In this document: piece after piece, positions 38,398 through 47,619 of the stretch | Position numbering within the stretch: position 1 is the first letter of the stretch | Layout of the letters: every line of letters starts with the position of its first letter | Source of the DNA: Synechococcus sp. MIT S9220 | GTDB taxonomy: Bacteria; Cyanobacteriota; Cyanobacteriia; PCC-6307; Cyanobiaceae | Length of the DNA: 64,000 nt | Assembly (NCBI RefSeq): GCF_014304815.1 | Contig: NZ_CP047958.1 | Coordinates: 434,001 to 498,000 of the forward strand | Direction of reading: 5' to 3' | Made by a program: the position numbers and the translations under genes | Notes under the pieces: generated by a model | Seen by the model: the letters and a program-made list of their open reading frames with translations, nothing else | The model's database searches: none | What the model was told of the DNA's origin: nothing

Positions 38398-39717
38398 ATG
38401 ACAGGTCGTTTTGACAATATTCATCCCGAGCTGACATGTGAGCATGCACGCCGGATTCTTCTTCAGCCCATCAATGAGTTGGAGTCGCAAAGCGATTACT
38501 ATATGGCCGCGTCTCATTTGATCAATTGCCCAGGATCGGAGACGGAACAAGCTTTAGTGAATTTGTTAGATAATCCTCTCAATGAACAAGCTGTTAATAT
38601 TGCTAAAAGAAAGGCTGTCGAAGTTCTTGGAAGGTTAGGTGCTTCATCGTCGATCTCTGAAATTGGGCAATGCCTTTGGTCTGAAGATCAATATTTGGTC
38701 GAAAACACTATATTTGCTCTTCAGCAATTGAAATGCAATAATCCCCGACTGACTGCAAAGATGATTGATCTGTTGGAAGATAATCGATCTAATCAGCGGG
38801 TTTTAATTCAATGCTTGGCAAGTCTGTCTGTGCAAGAATGCCTCGCCACAATTCAGGCTTTAAAGAATTCCGAATCTCCTGGAATCAGAGGAGCCGCAAT
38901 TGCTGCAGATGCTCAACTCTCCGGTAGTAGAAAGCAGCTTTCTGTTGTGGCTGAGCATCTTTTGCTCCCAAACCAGATGGACCGTCAATGCGCAATCCAG
39001 GACTTAATTGATGCGCAAGCCGTTGAGTATCTGCCTTCAATTGTGGCGTCGCCAGTTTCCCCAGCTTTTCGAATGCGTGCTTGCAGGCTTCTGCTTAACG
39101 TTCAAGATCAGCATCCAGCCTTGAGGGAATCAATTCATCTTATTGACACCATTCTAATTGATGAACCTGATGATATTACGCTTGTCCATGAGTATGACAG
39201 CACTCCTAATCCTGATTTTTTAGTGCGGGACCTCTTTAATACCGATTTCAGCCGTTGTTACCTTGCCTTGAAGATGTTGAGATCTATCCCTTCGGATGTA
39301 CTCTGGCCAGTCATCTCAAAACAATGGGATGAAGAAGCACATAATGACTATGGTGCCCATTATTTCTTTATGCGCTTGATGGGTTCGCGGGGTGATTGGT
39401 CGCAGCAGGCTTTAAGTTGTATTGACGAAATCCTGAAGTCATCTGCAATCAATCTGCGGCCTCAGTTTCAAAAAAGCCGTGCTGCAGCGATATACTCTAT
39501 AGCTCAATTAGATCCATCTCATTTTCTTGAGCTGATTCCTCAGTTTTTGGCCGATCAATACTTGCCTCCTTGGGATTGTCGTTACGCGGTGATCCTGGCG
39601 TTGGAATCAATTTATAATCGGGTCAATCAACTTGATGTTGATAATTGTTTGAAGCTACTTGCTGATGATGGCGATTGTTTTGTCCAAGCTAAGCTGTCAT
39701 CGATGCAATCGGCTTGA
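38398..39717 (+). CDS. cpeY: E/F-clan phycoerythrobilin lyase CpeY
   Basis: 439 residues from ATG at 38398. Begins TGRFDNIHPELTCEHARRILLQPINELES and then many HEAT repeats, the long CpeY/MpeY type. Followed after 88 bases by cpeZ in the same direction, the constant CpeY-CpeZ pairing. CpeY attaches phycoerythrobilin to Cys82 of CpeA with CpeZ as chaperone-like helper. Length is usual for the family. It is more AT-rich than cpeBA. Confidence 0.88.
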   Translation: MTGRFDNIHPELTCEHARRILLQPINELESQSDYYMAASHLINCPGSETEQALVNLLDNPLNEQAVNIAKRKAVEVLGRLGASSSISEIGQCLWSEDQYLVENTIFALQQLKCNNPRLTAKMIDLLEDNRSNQRVLIQCLASLSVQECLATIQALKNSESPGIRGAAIAADAQLSGSRKQLSVVAEHLLLPNQMDRQCAIQDLIDAQAVEYLPSIVASPVSPAFRMRACRLLLNVQDQHPALRESIHLIDTILIDEPDDITLVHEYDSTPNPDFLVRDLFNTDFSRCYLALKMLRSIPSDVLWPVISKQWDEEAHNDYGAHYFFMRLMGSRGDWSQQALSCIDEILKSSAINLRPQFQKSRAAAIYSIAQLDPSHFLELIPQFLADQYLPPWDCRYAVILALESIYNRVNQLDVDNCLKLLADDGDCFVQAKLSSMQSA

Positions 39718-39805
39718 TTGACGGTGTTATCTGAATATTGATTGAATGTGCCTTAGGGTCCTCTTCTCAGTAGTGTAGGATTGCTTTGAATTTGCAGGTA
39801 TTTAT

Positions 39806-40435
39806 ATGGACGTGTCCGGCAATTCCATTGACTCTTTGTTTGCTGATTTAGTTCATCCAAATCCTAATATTCGCTTCACTGCTTGTTCGCTCCTTGCAGA
39901 GCAATTCCCTGAAGAGGCAATGCCTCGACTGTTCGAGTTGATGCATGATCCTGATCCAGGTGTTTATCGCACTGCAGTTAAAGCGTTAGGGATGATTGGC
40001 CATAAGAGTGTCCCCGAACTGATTCAATTATTCAACGCATCTGATAATGGAACTATTAGAGCGTGTTGTATTAAGGCAATTGTTCAGGTCTCGGTGTGTT
40101 TTCCTGATCAAGCTTTTTCACTCGACACGTTACTGATGTTAGAAAAAGCTCTAGATGATGGCAGCCCAGTGGTCGCTCAGTCCGCTTTGATGACTCTTGG
40201 CCACCTTTCCAAGCAAGCATCAGAAGAATCTCGTGTTATTCCGCTGTTGATTAAGGCTTGCGATAGCAGCAATATTGCACACGTTCAAGGTGCGGCTATG
40301 TCGCTAGCTGAATTAGATTCTCCTTTGGTTAATCAGTGCCTTCAAGGGTTGGCTCAAGATGAGAGAAAAGACGAATTAATCCGTGAAGTCGCTCAAGCAA
40401 GTCTTGAGAGGCGCCAGAGTTTGGGCCTGGATTGA
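39806..40435 (+). CDS. cpeZ: CpeZ, HEAT-repeat helper of bilin attachment
   Basis: 209 residues made of HEAT repeats: PNIRFTACSLLAEQ, PGVYRTAVKALGMIGHKSVPEL, VQGAAMSLAELDSPLVNQ. It is the size of CpeZ, which stabilises phycoerythrin subunits and assists CpeY. Stops 8 bases before the end of the convergent MpeU-like gene. Confidence 0.88.
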   Translation: MDVSGNSIDSLFADLVHPNPNIRFTACSLLAEQFPEEAMPRLFELMHDPDPGVYRTAVKALGMIGHKSVPELIQLFNASDNGTIRACCIKAIVQVSVCFPDQAFSLDTLLMLEKALDDGSPVVAQSALMTLGHLSKQASEESRVIPLLIKACDSSNIAHVQGAAMSLAELDSPLVNQCLQGLAQDERKDELIREVAQASLERRQSLGLD

Positions 40436-40443
40436 TCAGGTTT

Positions 40444-41346
40444 TTAGTCTTGTTCTAATACCTTAATTGCCACATTCATCACTGATTTGACTTTTTCGTC
40501 TTTTTCGATTGCTGCTGCATTTTTTAGCGGCCTGATGGCTTCTTCGGCTTCCATTTTCATCAGCGCCAGCGATGTATTCTTTCGGACTTGTACGGACTCA
40601 TCGGACAGCAACTCGCAGAGTTTTTCGCTGGCATCTTCTGGCTCTAATGTTTTCCCAACCATCGTTGCTGCTTCTGCTCTGACCTCACTTGATTGATCCG
40701 ACAAAGCCTTGAGGAGCGTCTTGCCCGCAGATTGGTATCTTCCCGATTGAATCTGCTCTGCCAAGACTGTAATGGCAGCGATACGGATTTCTATATTCTC
40801 TGATTGTATTGCGTTGTTCAGTGCATCCGGAGCTTTTGAGCCGATAAAGCTTAATGCCAGGTTGATCAGTCCTACTTGGAAGGCTGTGCAGTTTGGCTCG
40901 GTGAGAATTTTCAGAAGATCTTCAATTGCAGGGACGCCTATCGTTGCCATTGCGCCGGCTGAGGATCCTTGAACGACAGGATCAGGATCTGTTTTAAATG
41001 CCTCAATCAAATTAGGTAAGGCTTGTTCACTGCCAATCAGATTGAGCGTTTTTGCCGATGCGCGTCGAATGATCACATTTGGATTGTTCTTCATGGCATC
41101 GCATAAATATGGAATAGCTGCTTCCCCGACGTTCCCTAGGCTTTGGGCGAATGTCAGTCGTAAAGCACCCCGTTGATCTCCCAATCCAGCAACCATTTGT
41201 TTGATCGACGTTTGATCAGAGCTTGGTGTTTCTTGATCGACTAATTTTTGCTTGAGTACTTCGGCCAACTCCAAGGCTTCTTGCTCGGTAAGACCTTCTA
41301 GTTCATTGATTTGCTGATTAGATGTTGCCTCATTCATGGTTTTCAT
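40444..41346 (-). CDS. E/F-clan phycobilin lyase, MpeU/CpeF type (paralogue 2)
   Basis: 300 residues, HEAT-repeat. N-terminus with a Gln/Glu-rich segment NEATSNQQINELEGLTEQEALELAEVLKQ, then ADVL repeats. It lies downstream of mpeC on the same strand beyond a terminator, a position consistent with MpeU, which is needed for PUB on PE-II in blue light. The paralogue at 36548-37420 lies by cpeBA. The symbol cannot be settled from the sequence alone. Confidence 0.8.
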   Translation of the reverse strand: MKTMNEATSNQQINELEGLTEQEALELAEVLKQKLVDQETPSSDQTSIKQMVAGLGDQRGALRLTFAQSLGNVGEAAIPYLCDAMKNNPNVIIRRASAKTLNLIGSEQALPNLIEAFKTDPDPVVQGSSAGAMATIGVPAIEDLLKILTEPNCTAFQVGLINLALSFIGSKAPDALNNAIQSENIEIRIAAITVLAEQIQSGRYQSAGKTLLKALSDQSSEVRAEAATMVGKTLEPEDASEKLCELLSDESVQVRKNTSLALMKMEAEEAIRPLKNAAAIEKDEKVKSVMNVAIKVLEQD

Positions 41347-41416
41347 TCACTTGGATTGAATCTAATTGATTGTCTCGCCGCTCTGTTGGTCGGGAAATAT
41401 CATGCCAAAGATTTGG

Positions 41417-41445
41417 CAAAAAAAACCCCATCAAAGGATGGGGTT
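41417..41445 (-). terminator. intrinsic terminator of mpeC
   Basis: AACCCCATC / GATGGGGTT 9-bp stem with AAAG loop; on the minus strand followed by eight T. Ends the mpeBAC unit before the MpeU-like lyase. Confidence 0.85.
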
Positions 41446-41476
41446 CATGGTCTATTTGATCAAACTTAAGTTTGGA

Positions 41477-42358
41477 TCAGAAGTGAACTCCGAAAGGACG
41501 GAATGCCACGTAATCGGTCATCTTGGGAGGCTGATGTCCGCTGTACTGCTGTTGGGGCAGTTTGACAGGAGTTTTCTGAACGGCAGTGTAAGAGAACGCC
41601 TGAGGCTTGGATTCCTCTCTGGATGCAATCGCCAGTGGGTTGATGGTGCGGCTGTTGCGGCCCTGGGCGTTGTCGCTGACGGCAACCTTCATGCCGCCAA
41701 GCTCACGCATCAGATTGAAGGAACGTGTGAACATTCCCGCATAGGAATCGTGGCTTCTTTCGTAGGGGACGATGTCAGAGCCAAACACCTCGGTGTATTC
41801 AGCTGAGTCGGTCAGCTTGTCAATCAGCGCATCAAAGCCTTCTTCTGCTTGAAGCTTGATGTGGTCCTGCACTTCTGTCTGGTTCAGAGGTGCTCGGCCG
41901 AGCAGGTGCTTGAAGTTCAGTTCGATGCCACGTTGGGCGCCTACGGCATGGAAGAAGTTGGTCTTGTAAAAGTCCGACTTAGCCAGGCCGTTGACGAAAT
42001 CACGAACAGTGATTTCACCGTTCATCAGCCTCACTTCCAAAGAAGTTTCGCGCTGATTGTCTGTTGGAGGAAGATTTCCAAGGACTTGGCGGTAAGCAGC
42101 CGCGATCACGCGTTCAAGGGCTGCGCTGTTCTCTGGGCTGTACTGATCAAAGGTGACTCCGAAGGGGCACTCGGAGTGGAGTCTTGGCCCAATACCAATA
42201 CCCATCGCGGAACAATGCTGACGCTTGTAATCAGCAATGGCGCCTGCAACGGTGCGAGGAGCGGTGTTTTTGCCGGCTTTGCTCGCTGTGGAGAACGAAG
42301 CGGGCCCTGTTCTGGTGGCTGACGTGAGGGCTTTCAGGCTGGTTTCTGTGCCGAGCAT
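41477..42358 (-). CDS. mpeC: PE-II-associated rod linker MpeC (bilin-binding)
   Basis: 293 residues. N-terminal extension with Cys49 in QHCSAMGIGIGPRLHSECPF, the position reported to carry phycourobilin in MpeC. The PBS linker domain follows (about 80-225): SLEVRLMNGEITVRDFVNGLAKSD, GIELNFKHLLGRAPLNQTEV. There is no C-terminal CpcD domain. Links PE-II hexamers and absorbs blue light. Starts about 310 bases beyond mpeA, with a terminator between. Confidence 0.9.
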   Translation of the reverse strand: MLGTETSLKALTSATRTGPASFSTASKAGKNTAPRTVAGAIADYKRQHCSAMGIGIGPRLHSECPFGVTFDQYSPENSAALERVIAAAYRQVLGNLPPTDNQRETSLEVRLMNGEITVRDFVNGLAKSDFYKTNFFHAVGAQRGIELNFKHLLGRAPLNQTEVQDHIKLQAEEGFDALIDKLTDSAEYTEVFGSDIVPYERSHDSYAGMFTRSFNLMRELGGMKVAVSDNAQGRNSRTINPLAIASREESKPQAFSYTAVQKTPVKLPQQQYSGHQPPKMTDYVAFRPFGVHF

Positions 42359-42669
42359 GATGAGAATTGGGGATAGGTGTGTTTGTTTGTTCCGAATTAC
42401 CCCTGAAAAATGCTTTTAATCGTGAAGCTCAAGAGCAAGTCGGTTGCAAACTTTGATGCAACAAGAAATCAAGGATTTTTTGCTGTTGCCACAGATGATT
42501 GGCGTCATTCTGTTTTAACGCCCAATTGGCTAGTTGACTGAGATTATCTCGTGTTCAGCAACTTCTTGACTTGGCTGATTTCACCTTTCGAGTCGAAGGT
42601 AAAAAAAAGGGTGGGCAGAAATGCCCACCCATGTCACATTGCTGAATTGAATCAACCGATGAGCTGTGA
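42359..42669. promoter_or_regulatory. 311-bp region between mpeA and mpeC with terminator
   Basis: No gene seen. Contains the mpeA terminator at 42600-42630 and, upstream of mpeC, an AT-rich stretch that must hold the mpeC promoter or leader. Long A/T runs near 42420-42490. Confidence 0.5.
42600..42630 (-). terminator. intrinsic terminator of mpeBA
   Basis: GGGTGGGCA / TGCCCACCC stem with ATTTC-type loop, followed on the minus strand by eight T. Probably partial, since mpeC is still downstream. Confidence 0.88.
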
Positions 42670-43167
42670 TCAGCCCAGGGAGTTGATCACGTAGTCCAGC
42701 AGGGTGTTGTAAGCGGTCAGAGCCTGGGGGCTCATGTCGCGAGGTGAGCAACCGTCGTTACGCATCTGGGAGAAACCAGCAACGTAGGTGCCAGCGTCGA
42801 TGCTGAGGGCCTTGTAGACCTCTTTCTGGCCGTTGATAGCCAGCTCGTCCAGGGGGCCGGTGCCGCCGGTGACGAGGCAGTAGTTGATCAGACGCAGGTA
42901 GTGAACGAAGTCACGCTTGCACTTCTCTTTGCCTTCGGTGGCGCACTTGCGAGGCTGGCGGCCTGTAGCACCGTTGGGGTACTGGGCATACACAGCGTCA
43001 ACTGCACGCTGAGCAATGGCGTCGTAGCCAGATGCCAGCTTTTCAGCAGCTTCCAAACGTGCAGCAGCACGCTGGATGGAACCCTGAACGGATTCCATGT
43101 CGGAAGCGGAGGGGAAGCGGGAAGCGCTATCGGCTGCGCCGACAACAGTGGTGATGACGGACTTCAT
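42670..43167 (-). CDS. mpeA: phycoerythrin II alpha subunit
   Basis: 165 residues. Three bilin cysteines: Cys75 (QPRKCATEG), Cys83 ([11 protein letters not shown]) and Cys140 (NDGCSPRDM). The extra Cys75, eight residues before Cys83, is characteristic of PE-II. Lyases in this locus (MpeY or MpeQ, MpeU) are expected to fill these sites. Codon use and GC are higher than in the lyases, as expected for a highly expressed gene. Confidence 0.95.
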   Translation of the reverse strand: MKSVITTVVGAADSASRFPSASDMESVQGSIQRAAARLEAAEKLASGYDAIAQRAVDAVYAQYPNGATGRQPRKCATEGKEKCKRDFVHYLRLINYCLVTGGTGPLDELAINGQKEVYKALSIDAGTYVAGFSQMRNDGCSPRDMSPQALTAYNTLLDYVINSLG

Positions 43168-43210
43168 GATGAAGGATGTGTGTTGTTTTGAACGATCAAA
43201 CAGAAGTGGT

Positions 43211-43786
<576 letters not shown>

Positions 43787-43940
43787 TCACGAATGACGTT
43801 AACCCTGCTTTCTGCCTCGCCACCAAAAGCAGATTGTCAGGACACACAAGTTTGCAAAACCAATTCGAAGGAAAAAATAAAAATTCCAAAGTCCTTAAGC
43901 AGTTGCCTCTGAACTCCCTGCGCCGCAGTCGAAGTGGTGG

Positions 43941-45137
43941 TTATGACATCTGTTTAAGCACCTGCTCGCAGCTCCATTTCAGTGGTAACCAACGCGTATT
44001 CATTTGAATGTCTTGGAGGAGCTCGATTTGGTCATTGAGTTCAAGTCTGAGACAGGCCCATGCAGCGGCAACTCTGGATTTTGCGTATTGCGGCAGCGTC
44101 TCAGCCAGGGCCGTTCGCACCAGATCACTGCGTTCGTGCACTCTGTTCAGTCCGATGACTGCTGTGAGTAGGTAGTTCGCTCCATAGTCACTCCAGAACT
44201 TGGCGTGAATGTGATCGATTGCCTCCAGCTGGTGTGGGCTGGGCATCTTCATCAGAGTGAGTGCGCCTCCGTACTGCTTGCCTTCGTCACGGTGCTGGAG
44301 ATTTTTTTCGATTTCGCTCAGCGAGCTTTCGCAGATCCAGTCTTGTTGTAAGGCCATATTCAAAGGATTGTCCTGAAGCAGCCTCGTGATCAGTTCTGCG
44401 TAGGGGGCCGGAACCAGTCCTGTTTTCTCGGGATCCACGATTTGAAAGGCGCTCTTCGCTCTGAGCGGCATCGACACCGGAGATGACACCAGATGCTCCA
44501 GCACGGAACTCTCGCCGGCATCTCCTAAGTCGATCACAGCAGATCGGCGTCGCCCAGCGATGGGATCGGTGAGTTGAGGAATCAGGGGCTTCAGCCGATC
44601 GATCCGACCGTGAATCTTGGCGGCATAGGCACGAGCAGCCCCTGCAACGAGTGGATTGGCGTCGTCCTCCAGCACGGAAATTTCATGGTCTGCTTTTTCG
44701 ATCCCAAGACGTGTGTGCGCCTGAATCACGGATCTTTTCTGGTTGTCGCTTCCCTTTAAGGCGTTGAGAAGAGCTCTGCGTTGCTCGTTATCAAGGGCGG
44801 AACCAATCTGCGCAATCGAGTCAACCGCATTGATCACTGAGGGTTCATCATCAAATCTCAGTGCACTGAAGAGTCCTGGTAAGGCGCGGGAATCTCGGCG
44901 TCGCCCTAGAGCTTCCAGCACCTTTCGGCGCGTAATTCGATTGAACAGATTCTCTTGTTCAAGGCCGATCGCTTCGATCAGAGCCTCAAGTGATTCATCG
45001 CTCTGGCATGCAGCAAGGCGAGTCGCTGCCGTGTATTTCTCTACAGGATTTTTGAGTTCTTCAGGGTTTGTTTTCAGTAACTCAATCGCTTTTTCTTCGG
45101 CTAGTCCGGCAAAGAGAACATCAAACCGTTCAGACAT
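43941..45137 (-). CDS. mpeY: E/F-clan phycobilin lyase or lyase-isomerase of PE-II alpha (MpeY, possibly MpeQ)
   Basis: 398 residues. Begins SERFDVLFAGLAEEKAIELLK, the start typical of CpeY/MpeY/MpeZ, followed by HEAT repeats to WAC. Located upstream of mpeB on the same strand, the mpeY position. MpeY attaches phycoerythrobilin to Cys83 of MpeA; strains that always make phycourobilin carry the related lyase-isomerase MpeQ here. Both have this architecture, so enzyme type cannot be read from the sequence. Related to cpeY in this window. Confidence 0.85.
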   Translation of the reverse strand: MSERFDVLFAGLAEEKAIELLKTNPEELKNPVEKYTAATRLAACQSDESLEALIEAIGLEQENLFNRITRRKVLEALGRRRDSRALPGLFSALRFDDEPSVINAVDSIAQIGSALDNEQRRALLNALKGSDNQKRSVIQAHTRLGIEKADHEISVLEDDANPLVAGAARAYAAKIHGRIDRLKPLIPQLTDPIAGRRRSAVIDLGDAGESSVLEHLVSSPVSMPLRAKSAFQIVDPEKTGLVPAPYAELITRLLQDNPLNMALQQDWICESSLSEIEKNLQHRDEGKQYGGALTLMKMPSPHQLEAIDHIHAKFWSDYGANYLLTAVIGLNRVHERSDLVRTALAETLPQYAKSRVAAAWACLRLELNDQIELLQDIQMNTRWLPLKWSCEQVLKQMS

Positions 45138-45257
45138 GATTGATGATGCCGCCTATTTCCTAAGTCTTTTTGATTCTACATCCCCAGCCCTCGCAAGGAT
45201 GATCCCATTTTAGGTGTTTGTTTTTTCTGTTAAAATAGAGTGTCTTGTCTTGTTGTT

Positions 45258-45578
45258 ATGCCTGCCTCTGCAGAAGCGGAACAAGCGTTGCCACGTTTTG
45301 TGGACTCGCTTCAGAGTGATCAGACAATTCGGGATCGGCTCAATCTCACCACTGATATAGAAACACTGCGCCAGGTCGTTCAATCGGTTGATGCCTCGAT
45401 AACAGGGGCAGCTTTGATTCCCCTCGAGCAAGCAACGAGTGCAGCAAAGATTCTCGTGGATTCTGGTGTGATGGATCAAGCGATCTCTTGGCGGATGCTT
45501 CGCTGCCCCGGTGGACCGCTGGTCTTGCAAATGATCTGTAGCAAAGCCAATTTTGCAATCTGGATCGAGAGTTGCTGA
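45258..45578 (+). CDS. Nif11-like small protein (paralogue 1), 106 aa
   Basis: 106 residues from ATG at 45258. ALPRFVDSLQSDQTIRDRLNL and LRQVVQSVDASITG follow the Nif11 pattern of two helices; C-terminus has PGGPLVLQMICSKANFAIW. Divergent from mpeY. Its stop (45576-45578) shares a base with the start of the next gene. Function unknown; Nif11-like proteins include leaders of modified peptides, but no modifying enzyme lies here. Confidence 0.6.
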   Translation: MPASAEAEQALPRFVDSLQSDQTIRDRLNLTTDIETLRQVVQSVDASITGAALIPLEQATSAAKILVDSGVMDQAISWRMLRCPGGPLVLQMICSKANFAIWIESC

Positions 45579-45865
45579 TGCATTCCGAAGAGCTCACTCG
45601 CTTTATTCACGAGGTGATTCGTTCTCACGAACTTGCGACTGGTTTAAAACCTCTGAGTTCTCATCAAGAGATCATTACCTACGGCCAGAATCAGGGTTTT
45701 GATTTCAGCGAAGCACAATGGAATGCATGTTATGAGCGTGAATTCTCCAATTTGTCAGTTTCCATACAACAAAAAGTGCTCAGTGCTGATCCCGAGCACT
45801 GGTCATGGGCTTTCCGTCAACTCACAGCTTGGAGAGCTATGCTGATGGAAGGAGCGGATAGTTAA
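45578..45865 (+). CDS. Nif11-like small protein (paralogue 2), 95 aa
   Basis: 95 residues, start at ATG 45578 overlapping the previous stop by one base. ELTRFIHEVIRSHELATGLKPL and EIITYGQNQGFDFSEAQWNACYE match the Nif11 domain, with an added Trp-rich C-terminal helix (EHWSWAFRQLTAWRAML). Middle gene of the tandem. Confidence 0.65.
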   Translation: MHSEELTRFIHEVIRSHELATGLKPLSSHQEIITYGQNQGFDFSEAQWNACYEREFSNLSVSIQQKVLSADPEHWSWAFRQLTAWRAMLMEGADS

Positions 45866-45909
45866 TTTGCTTAATTGCCGCGTTTTAAGCACTTTTTCAG
45901 AGCTTTTTT

Positions 45910-46131
45910 ATGACTGATGGTAATCACGACGAAGTTCTTGAGCAATTTATTGCTTTAGCAAAGACAGATCAAGCTCTTCAAGATGAGATCAAATCGGCGC
46001 TGAATCAAGATCAAGTGATTGCGATCGCAGCTGAGCGAGGTTTTCAAATCGATTCGCTCGCAATTTTACGTAAGTGGAGCAAGCACACTGATTTCTCGAC
46101 GCCAACTTGGATGGGTTGGTTTGGTGAATAG
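45910..46131 (+). CDS. Nif11-domain small protein (paralogue 3), 73 aa
   Basis: 73 residues. EQFIALAKTDQALQDEIKSALNQDQVIAIAAERGFQID is the clearest Nif11 domain of the three. Ends TPTWMGWFGE. Stops two bases before the convergent cpeR stop. Third of the tandem; the 44-base gap from the second gene is short enough for one message. Confidence 0.75.
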   Translation: MTDGNHDEVLEQFIALAKTDQALQDEIKSALNQDQVIAIAAERGFQIDSLAILRKWSKHTDFSTPTWMGWFGE

Positions 46132-46133
46132 CT

Positions 46134-46439
46134 TTATGTATTGATATCTGCATATCGTGTTTGTTTCCCGCCACGTTTTGCCCAATACGTCACTAAATCT
46201 TCTCCTCCAGGTCGGGGCACACTGGCAACAGCTCTCAGGATTTTAAATGATCGATTTGGCCCCATTGGCCAATTTCCAACAGCTTTAACTTGTCGCACTT
46301 GACCACCAATTTCCAGCATACAGGCTTCAAATTTTTCAAGTTGTGTTTGATCAACGGTTTCAAATATAAAGTCAGTACCTTCGCAGATCAGATGTTGTGA
46401 ACGGATCCAACCTTTAAGCTGTTTTTCGCTACTTTCCAT
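46134..46439 (-). CDS. cpeR: CpeR, activator of phycoerythrin gene expression
   Basis: 101 residues: IRSQHLICEGTDFIFETVDQTQLEKFEACMLEIGG and GNWPMGPNRSFKILRA match CpeR, which in freshwater strains is required for cpeBA expression. Last gene of mpeD-cpeC-cpeE-orf-cpeS-cpeT-cpeR, the same order as cpeC-D-E-S-T-R. No helix-turn-helix is visible; its mechanism is not settled. Confidence 0.82.
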   Translation of the reverse strand: MESSEKQLKGWIRSQHLICEGTDFIFETVDQTQLEKFEACMLEIGGQVRQVKAVGNWPMGPNRSFKILRAVASVPRPGGEDLVTYWAKRGGKQTRYADINT

Positions 46440-46442
46440 TCA

Positions 46443-47054
46443 CTATTTTTCTTCTTCGATCCAAGACGGAGTCACTATATCAGAGATATCTTCAATTCTT
46501 TTGAATTTGAGTGGTCCATGCTCCGAACCCCATTTCACCTCATCTGTCTCTGGGTCAAATCCTCGGTCTCGACTCACCCAAGTGTGTTGATTCACCTCAA
46601 CTTCGCTAACTAAGTAGGTTAGTTTTCCGTCTCGAGGCACCAAACATTCTTTCCCTGGTTCAACATTTCCAACGTAATGATTTGCTGTTGTTTCTTTGAA
46701 ATGCATTGAACAGCCGCAGCGTTTTTTGAGGCTATCGCTATCAAGCGAATCAAGTAATTCTGGATGTCTGCCAGATCCAGCCAGTCGTTCCTTATTATTA
46801 AAATCAAAGTTTTCAATCACAAAAACATCGTCTTGGCAGATGAGGCGATGAACTCCTTGCCTGTAGGGATCCCAAGGAGAGTAATCGTAAAACTGCTCTG
46901 AATAAAAACCAGGACCTTTGAAAACAGTCCAAGGTAATGGCCGGAAGACAATGTTGATGCGTGCGAAGTCTTTGGGCCTTTCTTGTGATTGAGCGAAATT
47001 ATCGTAGATACCTGATAGTGTTTTCGCGAATCTGAGCTTATCTTGATTATCCAT
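46443..47054 (-). CDS. cpeT: T-type bilin lyase CpeT
   Basis: 203 residues from ATG at 47054 (DNQDKLRFAKTLSGIYDN). CpcT/CpeT family by GVHRLICQDDVFVIENFDF, CGCSMHFKETTANHYVGNVEPGKECLVPRDGKLTYLVSEVEV (three blocks) and WVSRDRGFDPETDEVKWGSEHGP. Attaches bilin at the Cys165 (Cys153-equivalent) of phycoerythrin beta. cpeR follows 3 bases later. Confidence 0.88.
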   Translation of the reverse strand: MDNQDKLRFAKTLSGIYDNFAQSQERPKDFARINIVFRPLPWTVFKGPGFYSEQFYDYSPWDPYRQGVHRLICQDDVFVIENFDFNNKERLAGSGRHPELLDSLDSDSLKKRCGCSMHFKETTANHYVGNVEPGKECLVPRDGKLTYLVSEVEVNQHTWVSRDRGFDPETDEVKWGSEHGPLKFKRIEDISDIVTPSWIEEEK

Positions 47055-47079
47055 GGCTGAGGTTTTTAGGCTTGAGTTA

Positions 47080-47619
47080 TTAGGTTGAAATTTTTCTGAC
47101 TTCAGATGCAAAAGAAGACTGAAGGATTCCAGATCCAGCCGATGTTTTTAAGACTGAAGATCGACAGCGAACGTGCTCTGATATGAACCAGATGCGTTCT
47201 TCTGCTATTGATTGATCATAGTGAGTCTTAAGAATAAACGTGCCATCGTCAAGAAAGCGGTAGTCTGATTCTGCTGCTACAGCTTCTGCGTAACCCACGC
47301 TTCTTAGAAGTTTTCCCGATGTTTCGTCCGATGGGATCGGTACGATCAGGCAAGATCCACTTGAGACTTCGCTTGGATCGTCGGGTTCCCAGTCACTTTC
47401 AGCATTCCACTCCATGCTAAAGGGAGATTGATACTGACTATCAGAAGGTTGAGATGATGCTTTGATCAGCTCTGAAATTTTGTTTTGATCATCGTTGAAT
47501 GCCTTGATTGATATTTCACTCAGTACATCTTCGAATTGTTGAAATGCAAGTGAGTGGCCGCTTCTCATAGAGCGCCATTCTCCGATGCTTTGAGCAACAA
47601 ACTGCTCAATATTCATCAT
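47080..47619 (-). CDS. cpeS: S-type bilin lyase CpeS
   Basis: 179 residues. IGEWRSMRSGHSLAFQQFEDV, SGSCLIVPIPSDETSGKLLRSVGYAEAV and TFILKTHYDQSIAEERIWFISEHVRCRSS are CpeS/CpcS patterns. S-type lyase attaching phycoerythrobilin to Cys82 of phycoerythrin beta. Its start overlaps the end of the 61-residue gene by 14 bases. Next gene is cpeT (25 bases). Confidence 0.87.
   Translation of the reverse strand: MMNIEQFVAQSIGEWRSMRSGHSLAFQQFEDVLSEISIKAFNDDQNKISELIKASSQPSDSQYQSPFSMEWNAESDWEPDDPSEVSSGSCLIVPIPSDETSGKLLRSVGYAEAVAAESDYRFLDDGTFILKTHYDQSIAEERIWFISEHVRCRSSVLKTSAGSGILQSSFASEVRKIST

Noticed and set aside
45510-45530. Minus-strand ORFs in the Nif11 tandem (45210-45530 and 45346-45597)
   Set aside because: Opposite-strand shadows with biased composition; the plus-strand genes chain by 1-base overlap.
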